Shown here: positions 10,272-21,529 of the stretch, piece after piece
Position numbering within the stretch: the first letter of the stretch is position 1
Layout of the letters: each line of letters begins with the position of its first letter
Assembly: GCA_038373865.1 (NCBI GenBank)
Contig: JAXGGA010005841.1
Location: 1 to 64,000, forward strand
Direction: 5' to 3'
Source: Uloborus plumipes
Lineage: Eukaryota; Arthropoda; Arachnida; Araneae; Uloboridae
DNA: 64,000 nt
The notes under the pieces: model-generated
What the model was told of the DNA's origin: nothing
The model's database searches: none
The model's input: only the letters and a program-made list of their open reading frames with translations
Made by a program: the position numbers and the translations under genes

Positions 10272-11894
10272 GGCCGGGTATGGTGTTTTAGTGACACTCG
10301 TTCATGAATTTTTCAACATTAAAGTGCATATCTATACACACAATGGCTACTTCTGTAAACAATGGCAATTTTTTCTGACTGGACAAACTAAAAAACTGTA
10401 TTGCACACCTTAAATACAAATGCAAGCTAAAATAATGTTCAGGTAAATCGGAAATGTTATTAGCTTGGTACAAGGTGCGGCGGAGAAACTTGCAGACTTG
10501 AAAAGTCAACTAAGGAAAAGTACATCAAGTATCAGTTTACTACTTTTTCTAAGATATGGTACCCATTCTGAATTTTTATATTAGTTAGATTTAAAAACTA
10601 CATCGGGAAGAATGACGGCCCCTGTTAATGATGCACTCATGTACCCTAGATTTGTTGCACTCTTTTGAGCATATCGACTGATGGGATGTTGGTGATAGTA
10701 AGCCGGATGTTGTTCTTCAGGCGTTGCAGGGTCCGGGGCTTGTCGTTGTAAACGATCGATTTGAGATACCCCCATAAAAATAGTCACAGAGTGTCAAATC
10801 GGAAGAGCGGGCCGGCCACGGTACGTCACCTTTCAAGGAGACGCTATCACTCAACTGGTGAACCGCAGCAAGTTTGTAGGGATGAAACTGAAGTTCGTTG
10901 TGAAGAATTCGTCTCAGTGTCCAATTAAAAATCCCCAAAGCAGCAGCGTGTTTACGCGTCGAACGCCTAGGAGAGCGCAAAACGACTCCCTCACTTTTTC
11001 CACGATTTCTAGGGTTCTGGAAATCCGTTGACCTCCTGCTGGGCCTCTGTTTGCCACACTCTCACTTTCCCTGAATGTTTTCACCCACAAAACAGTCGAT
11101 TCCCAGCCAGGAATGGGAACAACGGGCTGAATTTTGAACCGAATTCGAATGACACGTTGAGTGGCCACCACCGAGAGATTCGGCGGCGAACGCTCGTTGC
11201 TCCTTTGTCCAACGCATGGCGACAACTAAACCATGAGATAACAAAACTTCAGGACCCTTTCTTTAAAATGAGACTCTTCCCACTCCTTTCTGACCACTCC
11301 TTGCTAATTAGCATCCAATTAAAATCAGCAAGTTTCTCTGTCGCACCCTGTAAAATGAATCGCACTGGAGTCAAGTATTTCCAAACATTACACGTAAAAT
11401 AAGTCCCATCATTAGTTTATATCCTTGTGACTACATTGGTGAAAACATCTTATGTACCTAACTCAGAATTTTTTTGACTATAAACATTTTCTGTTCTCTA
11501 ACTGTTGCCAAAATCAATTATCTTTTTATTTAGTCTCGTTAGCGATTATTGGCACAGATGAATCTAAAAATCCTAAGAATGCAATAAATTTTATACTTAC
11601 TCCAGAGAAGTCTTGGTTCACATTTTCATTATGATCACCATTAATATTGTTGTTACCAGGCAACAATTCTTTTGCAACAATGGACTGAAAATTTAATCAT
11701 TTAATGGGGAAACTATATGAAATTCACTATTTTCCATAATGACTTTTTTAAACTAAGCTTTTTAGAAATAAATTATAGCTTATCCTGCTCCCTGTTACTG
11801 TAGCTATCTACGGTGAAAAAAATGGTTAAAATCGGTTCAGTAATTTGGAAGATTACCCCGAACATACGGATACAAAAGTAGTCTTTTATGTAGA
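10272..11894 (-). mobile_element. Non-autonomous Helitron, copy B (inverted)
   Basis: Reverse complement of copy A (4925-6834). Its 5' end on the minus strand is TCTACATAAAAGACTAC at 11894. The 3' end stops at the GTATGG/CCGG palindromic region near 10272 and lacks a clear CTAG. It carries the same mariner derivative but lacks the piggyBac-like MITE, showing an intact TTAA at 10319-10322. It abuts the next Helitron with no spacer. Confidence 0.65.
10471..11350 (-). mobile_element. Internally deleted mariner-like element inside Helitron B
   Basis: 880 bp with TA flanks. Ends are CAAGGTGCGGCGGAGAAAC and GTTTCTCTGTCGCACCCTG. Minus-strand remnants include WTKEQRAFAAESLGG, HNELQFHPYKLAAV and WPARSSDLTLCDYF, with the same internal deletion as at 5477-6356. 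It was therefore already deleted before the two Helitron copies separated. Confidence 0.78.
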
Positions 11895-12275
11895 CTAGCT
11901 GCCAGGGCAGCTAGATTAGCTTCCTGCGGCATGTTGATGCATAACGTCCCCCTTCTCTAACTTTTACCTCATTCTGAAGTTATATTATTTGATATAATTT
12001 AATGTTCATTCGATTTCAAGACATACCACGCACGTGGCCCGGCGTTGCACGGGCACTTCGTGCCCTGAAATTAGTGAGGAAAATTTCAAGAAACTACTCC
12101 CCGCCAAGGCGGCTCGCTAACAGGCGCTTCACGCCTTTACTTTTTTCCTATATAAAAAAATCATTCGAATTATTGAGATGCTTCGCGTCTTCAAGATGGT
12201 GAGGAAAGTTTCAGTAAATTCAGCTCGCTCAAAGGAAAAAAGCAGACATAGATACTCAGTTTTTAATATAAGTAG
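11895..12275 (-). mobile_element. Short Helitron, copy C
   Basis: On the minus strand it runs from TCTACTTATATTAAAAACTG at 12275 to a perfect terminal hairpin GCTGCCCTGGCAGC followed by CTAG at 11895. Copy B begins at the next base. The body includes palindromic GC-rich words (GGGCACGAAGTGCCC at about 12050). Confidence 0.65.
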
Positions 12276-12700
12276 ATGGCTTTTCAACAAATGAATGTTT
12301 CAAAATATTACAAGTAGCTAGCGATAAAAATACTATGTAAGTGGCCCGCTAATGAGTTTCGTGTTTGATTTCGTTAAGCCTTTATTCAAAATTCTCATTG
12401 TTATTGTTATCACTGTTTCATAGCAACCACGTTTCAACAATGGATTTCATATTTAATCATTTATCAGGCTTAATCGCTTTAAATTTGACTACTTATTAAT
12501 TGATATCTTCGTTAATTACATTCGTATAATTATATAGATTGAAACTAATGAAGCCTGAAAAATTATCTATCTATCGGTACCTGGTTCGACTTTCAGTTCA
12601 TTGGCGTTCAGGAGAAAGAAGCGTGACATAGATAGAAAAAAAGATAGTTAGAAAGATAGAAAGAAAGATAGAAAGATACTCAGTTTTTAATATAAGTAGA
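12276..12700 (-). mobile_element. Helitron 5'-terminal fragment of the copy C family
   Basis: The minus strand starts TCTACTTATATTAAAAACTG at 12700, identical to the copy C start, then has a GATA/GAAA-rich microsatellite (about 12630-12680). No matching 3' hairpin-CTAG end was found, so the left limit is uncertain. Confidence 0.45.
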
Positions 12701-12724
12701 TTATAAAGCAAAATTCATATTTTT

Positions 12725-13505
12725 ACTTCCTTTTACGTAGTAAAGGAAGTATTGTGATCGCGAAAAAAAAATCACTCAAATTTGAGTCTAAATTTTGATT
12801 TTTCTCACCCTCGAATGAATGTTCAGCAGTTTTTTCGACCAGTCAACACGTGCATATGTACCTACCAACATATAAGCAACCGAAAAATTATTTTCAACCA
12901 CCCCCGAGTTAATTGCGACGAGTTTTCTCGTGACGTCTGTATGTACGTATGTGCGGATGTATGTGCGTATGTGTGTCGCATAACTCAAAAACTATGTGCC
13001 GTAGAAGCTTCTGGCTTGGTATGTAGACTCTGAGGATGGTCTAGTTGTGCACCTCTCCTTGTGGTTGCATTCGAATGTTCCCAAGGGGGTGTTTTACCCC
13101 TTTTTGGGGGTAAATCAATGTTTATTTCAATGCAGACTCAAGTGATATGAATTGGCGCGACCACTTGGCGATATGTCGCCAAGCTTTTGGTCGCCAAGTG
13201 TTTGAAGCCAACTTCGCGACATATCGCCAAGTTGGCGACAAATTTGGCGAAAAAATTATTTTTTGAATTTGGGTTCATCTTGGCGCTTTTTGCGATATTT
13301 TGCGAAAAATTCACTGAATGATATTAAAATCAGCAATATTTAGAGAATTAACCATTGAAAAATATTTTTTGCATTGTTTCGTGGCAGATTAGGGGAGTAA
13401 ATATTTGAATTGTTACCTTGATCACTCCAAGCACTTTTTTTAACACTTAAGGCAACTACTAAGAAATTTACACGTAAAAGGAAGTAGTGTGGAGTCCATA
13501 CCAGA
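12725..13505. mobile_element. HINE/DINE-1-like element, copy H1
   Basis: Begins with the palindrome formed around ACTTCCTTTTACGTAG and ends GGGAGTCC-type sequence CATACCAGA, inside T-runs. The inverted motif ACTTCCTTTTACG is terminal on the left but about 20 bases internal on the right. A GTATGTACGTATGTG microsatellite lies at about 12940-12985, and palindromic TTGGCGATATGTCGCCAAG words lie at 13160-13240. Short frames on both strands are conserved only because copies are similar; no protein is supported. Other copies are H2-H5. Confidence 0.65.
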
Positions 13506-14060
13506 TTTTTTTTCTTGTATTTGTGTAAATAATCTGAATACATCATTCTTGTTACATAGTTGATTTATAAACATTTGTTATTAAAATGATATGACAAACG
13601 AAAAATTACTTATGCTTTTACTTAAGAACGTTTTCTAGACATTTTTTTCTTGTTTTTTTTTTTTTTTCAAAACTATACTTTAAATCTTTTCAACTTGTGT
13701 CGTTGTGTCGTACCTCAGACACAGAAGTCCAACAATAGCGATTTTTTTTCTCTATTCAGGGGTGCTCACAAGGGGGGGGGGGAGATTATGGCGCAAGTTG
13801 CGCCATTAAAATTTGGGGGGGGGGGATTTTTTTAAACGAATTTATTTATTTATTTAAATTATTTATTGTTTTTTAATCAAATTATATACTGATTTTTTTA
13901 ATATAAATTACTTTTTAATTTAAATTATTTTTCTATTATTTTTTTTTACTTATTTATTTATTTTTGTGTGTGTGTGCGCTTGGAATGTCTGGAAGGGGAA
14001 AAAAGCGATTCTATTCTGCGCATAATTAGAACTTAAAAAAAATTAATAATATATAAAAAA

Positions 14061-15793
14061 CTAGTTGACTCGGCAAACGTTGTTTTGCCATATAAATAAT
14101 GTTCTAGTAATTTCTAGTGTAGACAAAAAATGACTTACTTATTGTAAGTATGTATGTATGTATGGTAGAATGTGTATATTGTATGTATGTAAGAATGTGG
14201 TATATGCGTGAAATAAGCATGGAGCGCTATGAACGATGAGGGAATATAAAAATAACAAAAGGCAAACATTATTTTTAAGTTATTATAATTTATTCCTTAA
14301 AATTATATATCATTAATTAAACAATTACGACAGTAACACTTTTAAACAATATCAATCTCTTAATGCTATAGCGTGAATAATATTTTTTGTTAGTCCATCT
14401 TTAGCTAACACAAACAAACTGGATGGTTTACCCACTCGAGAGCATGCCACGTCCGTTTGAAAAACATGGTGTTCTCAAATCTAAGCCACAAACAGACATC
14501 GTTTGACCTTGGGATTTGTTGATAGTCATTGCAAATGCCAATCTAATCGGAAACTGAATACGTTTGAATTGAATTGGCACATCTGTAGGTATAATAGGAA
14601 TCCGTGGTATGAGTATATTTTCACCTCTGAACTTGCCATTTAAAAACCTGGCTTCGATCACGTTTTTCATTAATTTTTGAATGACTAATCGCGTACCGTT
14701 GCACAGCCGGGGCGAGTTCAAATTACGAAGCAAGATAATTGGAGATCCAACCTTTATTTTTTAAAAATTTGTGTCACTTTAATGGTCGTTCATACCCCCC
14801 CCCCTCTCGCAGTGAAAAAAAACTTTACACAGCAGATTTTGCCTAATAACTCAACACTCATGGTGTTTGATACATTTTATTTGTTTGTAATGATGTTTTT
14901 TGGTCACAACCAATACGAAAATCACAAAAAATAGTTACTTTAATTTTTAACATATATTTATCTTCTTCAGAATTTTTGACTTTTAATTTTACCTTGAATT
15001 TGACGTAAATGCAAGGTATAAAATACAGAATTTTATAAAGGTACAAAAATTAACATAATATAATTAATAGTGTATATAATTTTTGAAAAATAATATAAGT
15101 GCCGCAAATCAAAAACCATTTATTGCCACTATCGATTCAAAGCCCCCCAAAATGGCGCAAACGTCCATCAGAAAATTCTACAGCATCGAAGGACCCCATT
15201 GCCAATTTTAACAAAGATCCGACCAAAGCTGTCATTTCGTATTATAAAAAAATGTGGGGTAGATCCTCATGAGGGGATGTACCGGCATAAGGATATTACA
15301 ATCATTAAAATCATTCAAAAAAAAAAAAAAAAAACATGCAGCTGTTCGAAAAAATCCTTGCGGGCCTGGATTCGATCTCATTCTATCAGGAACTTCAACC
15401 TGACGCGCATAACCACTTGACCATCGGGTGGCTCATTGAAGTAAGGATTTACGATAACACATACTGTTTTAAATGACATGAAATGTTAGTTTTTCGATCA
15501 TAACTTTTTTTCTGGTGAACAAATATCGTCATATGAGTACATGGTACCTAAGTTACACCATCTCCTATCGATTTTTAAAAAATCGTCCAAATCGGTTCAG
15601 TAGATCATATGTTATGTGCGAACAAAAAAAAATTTAGGGGTGGACTAAACCTAACATTTAGGGGGATGAAAAATAGATGTTTGCCGATTCTCATAGATAC
15701 TGGATAAGCACAAAAAATTTCATCAAAATCGGTCAAGCCGTTTCGGAGGAGTATGGCAACGAAAACTGTGACACGAGAATTTTATATATTAGA
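14061..15793 (-). mobile_element. Internally deleted Helitron with helicase remnant
   Basis: On the minus strand it starts TCTAATATATAAAATTCTCG after A and ends GGCAAAACAACGTTTGCC, GAGTCAA and CTAG before T. This is the hairpin-plus-CTAG terminus of Helitrons. A decayed C-terminal Rep/helicase coding piece lies near the 3' end. The long 5' part is non-coding. Confidence 0.8.
14352..14733 (-). pseudogene. Helitron Pif1-like helicase C-terminal remnant
   Basis: The open part (14733-14428) reads LCNGTRLVIQKLMKNVIEA, then PIIPTDVPIQFKRIQFPIR and LAFAMTINKSQGQTMSVCGL. This is the end of the Pif1-type helicase domain of Helitron Rep/helicases, with the conserved helicase block around INKSQGQ. A small frameshift near 14460 breaks it. 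In the next frame VACSRVGKPSSLFVLAKDG continues to a stop at 14352-14354. The N-terminal Rep nuclease and helicase motifs I-IV are missing. It cannot encode a working replicase. Confidence 0.82.
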
Positions 15794-16038
15794 TAATAGT
15801 TATAATTTAAAAAAATAAATAAAAATGTTTTAAAAAATAAATAAATAATATGAAAAAAAAACAATATTTTAAAAATAATAATAATAATATTTAAAAAATA
15901 AATAAATGATATTAAAAAAAATGAATAAAATAAAAAAGAGGGATAAAAATAAAAAACACAATAGGGTTGTGAAATTTTTTTTTGGGGGGGGTTGAGAATT
16001 TGCGCTTTTGAGCTTGGGGGGGGGGATGGGCACCCCTG

Positions 16039-16380
16039 CTGCAACGCACGATGACATCGTTCCGATCAGTATCCGAGCACGGTTTTCGATGAGCTACTTT
16101 TCATCGGAAATCGATATCCTTCCGATCAACTTTCCCGATGAAAATAAGCCGAGCTATATTCCATCGGAAAACGATATCCTTCCGATCAAGTTTCCCTTTG
16201 AAATTCATCGGCACGGGACTGTTCTGCTCGTAAATTGCTCCAAATCTCATCGTATTCTTATCGGATTTTGCTGCTCGGATTCTGCTCAGCCGATGAGACA
16301 TATTGGATCATCGGCCGATGAGAGTTTCATCGGGTTTCGATGAATGGCCGATCATCGGCCGATGAGATGATGCTGCTAGG
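16039..16380. repeat. CATCGG-rich degenerate repeat
   Basis: The words TCATCGG, CCGATGAG, GATATCCTTCCGATCAA and palindromic CATCGGCCGATGAG recur many times over about 340 bases. The block ATCGATATCCTTCCGATCAA appears twice (about 16104 and 16168). It is non-coding and the family is not recognised. Confidence 0.5.
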
Positions 16381-17810
16381 GAATTAACTAAGTAAAACGA
16401 CAAAATTTTTGTTCTTTTCAGTTAAGGCACTTTTTTATGGAGAGTAAGTAGAGGGTCAAAAATTTCTAAGAAAGTTTTTCTGTTTTATGATGAGCTTTTT
16501 TATTGTGCTTTGAATTGGTTGGGAGTTTAACAAGCTTTTTAATTGTTGCCAAAAGTACAAATTAATAATAATAATTACAAAGTCAAATGTGAATTGAGTG
16601 ATCATTTCTTTGATTCAAGTCGTCAGTTCAAAAATGATTGTAAAAGTTTTTTTTTTCCTTTCACATACTTGTTTGTCTAAAACTACTTGTTACCAAGAAT
16701 TATTTTTTACGAAAAATTTGTTAGGTTATTTCTGTATTATTCAGTTTTTCATAATTTCTTTACATATTTCTACATTTCGCTGATTTTTATGCACAACTTA
16801 CTTAATTTATTTTAAAGGTTTTTTTTTGCGCATTTAGAATTAATTTTTTTACCATTAAAAATTATAAAAAATAATGATCAAAGAAACATTGTTAATATTG
16901 GATAGGTCACACTTCTTACTAACGAAAAGGAGTTTTTCCTCTTTTAGGGATATAGGAATCAATTGGACACCTCTATTATTTTGTTATCCTAGATTTGAAA
17001 TTTAAAAAGAAATAAATAAACAATTAATTAAAAAAACTTCTTCTAAAAAAAAACATTGGTCCTATTTATTTTCGACAGATTTTTCGATGTTTCTCATTCC
17101 AGAAACAATATTATTATTTAATCAATTTGTTTCGACAAACCAATAAAAATTTCGTCTAGCATAGTTGAATATAGCTCTAAAATTTGACTATTCTAAAAAA
17201 TCTTTAAAGTATTTTTAATTTCACAAAACATTTTTCTTCCGTTAAAAAATTCGTTTTATTTCTAAAATTAAATCTACACAAAACTTTTCAAACCAGTAGA
17301 CTTTAACATGGTTCTTTCTTCATCATCCACTGTCACTTAATTAGGAGATAAAAATATCTTAAATCATTGAAGCGTCGCTCAATGTACCTTTATTGCCCGT
17401 AATTTAGCACCTAATTCACATCCAAACTCTAAATATGCAAGAAAAGAAAGTGCAATTACTTCAAAAACTAATAAAGTCAGCATCGAGCGAATATATTACA
17501 TGGCGATAGTTGAAGTTTTCAGACCGAGAGAAGCATTATTTGATCTCTGGAAGCCATATTTGAATTCGAAATGGCTTAAGTTTCATTTTGAGATCGAATT
17601 TGATGACGAAGAATGTTTGATGATGTGGAGGCGAAATAATTTGTTTTGAAAGGTTAAAACTATCGAAAGTAGATTTTTAGTTTTACGTTCTTTTTGTACT
17701 CTTTTATTTTTGCTTTCCAAAATCAATAAATACAAATCATTTTTCTGACGTAAAGTTTTTCTCGGAAGTCTTTTACAGACTATGAAGTACAAAGTATGTC
17801 TCTGCCTCTG
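16381..17810. other. Unassigned AT-rich stretch
   Basis: I see no gene, terminal repeats or recognisable RNA here. Confidence 0.4.
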
Positions 17811-18162
17811 TACACTGCAAACAATGAAGTGTTGTTTTTACAGTATAATACTGGCAGCCGAGGTTCCAATCTAAAACTGCAAAATGCACCGTAATAAACT
17901 GCAAAACTGGCAATTTTTTACAGTTTCTTACTGCAAAGAAAGCAATTTTAGTTTATTGCCGCAAAATTTAGCTGTATTATACTGTAAAAACAACAGTATA
18001 AGACTGGCAGCAGAGGTTCCAGTTTAAAACTGCAAAATACACGGTAATAAACTATAATTAGCAATTTTACAGTTTATTACTGTAAAATTATCAATTTTTA
18101 CAGTTTATTACTGTAAAATTAGCTGTATTATACTGTAAAAACAACATTCAATTTTTACAGTG
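17811..18162. mobile_element. hAT-like MITE with TTTACAGT repeats
   Basis: 352 bp. The ends TACACTGCAAAC and TTTTTACAGTG lie next to a second shared block, GTTGTTTTTACAG. Flanks TGCCTCTG (17803-17810) and TGCATCTG (18163-18170) match at 7 of 8 bases. The interior is a degenerate array of the palindromic unit TTTACAGTTTATTACTGTAAA, and the GGCAGC(C/A)GAGGTTCCA block occurs twice. Confidence 0.65.
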
Positions 18163-18170
18163 TGCATCTG

Positions 18171-20664
18171 TTTCTGTTTTTTATTTTGCTTATAAATAAA
18201 ACTAAGTGTCCAAATTTCTTTTAATAAAATGCAAAATTAGTTTGGGCGTAGTGTTTTCATGAAAATGTTTTTTTTTTCTGTGAAAAATATGTAGTCTTAA
18301 AGTGCTAAAATACTCCTTCTCTTCTTCTGTTCGAAATTAAACCCTGCATGTAAGTTAGACAAGCCGGCCCAGCATTTCAAAGTTTTCCAATAAGGGAGGA
18401 GAAACAGCATATAAATCCAATACTTACTATATGAAAACCAGCAGCAAATTTACACATCACACTATGAATACATTATGTTTTAAAAGACAGAGAGTGGCAA
18501 TTGCCCCTCTTCCCTAAATGTTGGAATGATGGAATTAAGCATTTGAAAGCATTGTCGTACTCATGGGTTTTCAGAGATATACATATGCTACGAATGCACA
18601 TTTTATAGTAATTCGCTGACTCGAGCCATATCATTAACTTAAAGTAAATAATAAATCGTAATTTTTATAAGTACTTTTTTAATTTAAAAAAAATATTATT
18701 TTTTACTAGTGCTCTCCTGAAAAATGTAAAATTTTCTAAAAAAATATTGCGAAAGAAACAATAAACAAAAGCTTTTATAGTTAGATTGCTCCTTACCAAA
18801 CTCATCACAGACTTTAAACAGTGAGAAGGTATGCAAGATGTTTCTTCTTCAGTCAAATATCTGCAGTAGAAAGAAAAAGTAAACAAACCCCTAAATCTAA
18901 TGTAAACATTAGATTTTAGTTGAGAGGCAGTATTGATTTGTTTCCCTCAGGGCAGTTTCTTTCGGTACTCGAAAACACTGTTTATCGAAAAATAAAAAGA
19001 TAAGCAGTTGAGCAAATTAGGTTCGCAAATTTAACACTAATTAATCGAAGAAAAAAAAATTAGCAGACTGGGATGAATTGATTCTTTTATTTACTTATTC
19101 GTTTGATTTACTCAGTAAAGAAGTTTAGGCCATGAAAAGTGCAAATGTTAGAACTGAAATGTATCTTCATAAACTTGTTGAACCTCATTTTTATAAAAGT
19201 ACTAAAATTTGTTTACCAGATTTTGGACTTTCACTGTAACATATCATATTGACACAGTGAAAACTTCATGGCGCCCCTCGCCTCGCCTCTCCCTACGGCA
19301 CCCAGGGTGCCATAGGAACCCTTGGGACTTTAGGGGCCATAATCTAGTTATTGCATAACGTTTATCACTTTTCCTCCCAGCCACCACATCCGGTTAAACC
19401 CTCATCAGGGTAGGTACGGTGGTGACTGGTGGGGTAAAAATTAAATAAAGTTTATCACTCAGAAATTTTTCAAAATCATTGCCGACTAGATGCCATGCCA
19501 GTCTAGTAGGAGACTAGGAGCCCGACTTTTAATGGGAGAAATGTTAGTTTTTTAAATTTTATGTGGGCCAGTAACCAAACTGACAAGGCCTTGGCTTTCC
19601 CAGTCCAAAATTTTAACTGTTTGAAATACTATCAAAAGACTCCTTCCAAATTTCCAAACATGACATGCTCCTCAGAAACCTATGTATTTAAAAGGAGTAT
19701 TAATCGTGATATAATTTTTTTTTTAATCACAGGAGAAGAGACATTGGATCTCAAAATTTCTAAGTTTTAGTGTGAACAAATATCAAAAATGGAAAGAGAT
19801 TTGTCAAAAATTCTAGTAGGAGTCTGCCCACCATGCAAATCAATGTAAACTGAATTTTTACTAGCAAATAAGCATTTCAAGAACTATTGATGATAATTAA
19901 TCAGTAGCTCTTGTTAAGTAACTGAACAATTCCAAATTGCCTTAGATTATCAAATTATCCCATTATCTTTACTAATTAACGCCCCACAATTCAGTTACAG
20001 AAAAATGCGTAGCCGCATTTGGATTTCAACGTCTTTTCAAGTATCAAGCAAAAAAGAGGGTTTTCAAAAAATTCTTACAGACCAGAAACTAAATCAATGA
20101 TTTCAAAAAGAATGATTAGGAGCCACCAAGCTAAGAAGTAAATCTATTAAGACGTCATTCTAAGCTTGACTTTCGATATTCGAAGCACAAATTTCCGATG
20201 CCCTTAAAGAATTCGCGAGAATAAATTTTTGACGAACGAAATATTTCTATCTCCAAGAACGATTTTTTATTTCTTGTTGCCTAATTATCTCTCCGAATCG
20301 ACAAGTTAAACTAAGCATTATCCAAGATAAACATTCAGCAGTCAAGTAGATATTTCTTATTCATATTTGGCAATATTTCTTTCGTTTACCGAAAGAAACA
20401 TTTAGGGAGCTTTAATGAAGTTCAAATTAAAGAGCATATTTTATATGACGAGTCAATTAAGCTAAGTGCTGTTCAGCTTTAATCCGTAACTTGATTTCGA
20501 TTGTACTTCATCGATTTCTTACGTCTTGAGCTCGCTGAAGGAGCAAATTTTTCTAATTGCATTTGGCTGGTTTCTTATTACAATTTACGATTCTAAAACT
20601 CGTACGATTGAAGTGCTTTGTTTCTTTTTCCTTTTTTCCCCTTTTCTTTTATTTTCTTATTTTT
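18171..20664. other. Unassigned stretch with one GC-rich block
   Basis: No gene is supported. At 19260-19440 a GC-rich block contains the palindromic GGCACCCAGGGTGCC and paired GTTTATCACT words at about 19360 and 19450, resembling an unrecognised short interspersed repeat. Confidence 0.3.
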
Positions 20665-21429
20665 ACTTCCTTTTACGTAGTAAAGGAAGTATTGTGATCG
20701 CGAAAAAAAAATCACTCAAATTTGAGTCTAAATTTTGATTTTGCTCACCCCCGAATGAAAATTCCTTAGTTTTTTTGACCTGTCAGCACGTGTATATGTA
20801 CCTAGCAACATATAAGCAGCCGAAAAATTTTTTTCAACCACCCCCGAGTTAATTACGACGAGTTTTCTCGTGACGTCTGTATGTACGTGTGTGCGTATGT
20901 GGGTCGCATAACTCAAAAACTATATGCCGTAGAAGCTTCTAGCTTGGTATGTAGGCTCTGAGGATGGTCTAGTTGTGCACCTCCCCTTGTGGTTGCATTT
21001 GAATGTTCCCAAGGGGGTGTTTTACCCCTTTTTTGGGGTAAATCAGTGTTAATTTCAATGCAGACTCAAGTGATATGAATTGGCGCGACCACTTGGCGAT
21101 ATGTCGCCAAGCTTTTGGTCGCCGTTTGACGCCAACTTGGCGACATATCGCCAAGTTGGCGACAAATTTGGCGAAAAAAATATTTTTCGAATTTGGGTTC
21201 AACTTGGCGCTATTGGCGATATTTTGCGAAAAATTCACTGAATGATATTAAAATCAGCAATATTTAGAAAATTAACCATTGCAAAATATTTTTTGCATTG
21301 TTTCGTGGCAGATTAGGGGAGTAAATATTTGAATTGTTACCTTGCTCACTCCAAGCACTTTTTTTAACACTTAAGGCAACTACTAAGAAATTTACACGTA
21401 AAAGGAAGTAGTGTGGGGTCCATACCAGA
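20665..21429. mobile_element. HINE/DINE-1-like element, copy H2 (uninterrupted)
   Basis: 765 bp with the same termini as H1, between T-runs. Over all the sequence I compared by eye it is identical to the two halves of copy H3 (26548-27217 and 34006-34100). It holds a single ATTTGAAT at 21327-21334, where H3 carries a 6.8-kb insertion. Its small reading frames are not supported as genes. Confidence 0.7.
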
Positions 21430-21529
21430 TTTTTTTTTTTTCGTTTTGGCATCATCATTTCAATTAGATTTTTTCTCATTCGAATTGTTTGCAAAATCGT
21501 TCAGGCAACACTGATTTTAGCGGTTGCCA

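Larger units (their letters stand above)
13757..16038. mobile_element. hAT-like MITE, CAGGGGTGCCCAT family, copy 3, split by a Helitron
   Basis: The left end CAGGGGTGCTCAC at 13757 and right end GATGGGCACCCCTG at 16038 match the family at 7192 and 7816. A 1.7-kb Helitron (14061-15793) is inserted in the AT-rich body. I saw no clear target duplication. Confidence 0.65.

Noticed and set aside
11028..11402. 124-residue plus-strand frame as a host gene
   Set aside because: It is the reverse strand of the decayed mariner inside Helitron B.
20728..21238. Small minus-strand frames of 62 and 89 residues, repeated at 26611-27121, as a conserved gene
   Set aside because: They are identical only because two HINE copies are identical. 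In the diverged copies (H1, H4, H5) the frames shift and change without sign of protein conservation.
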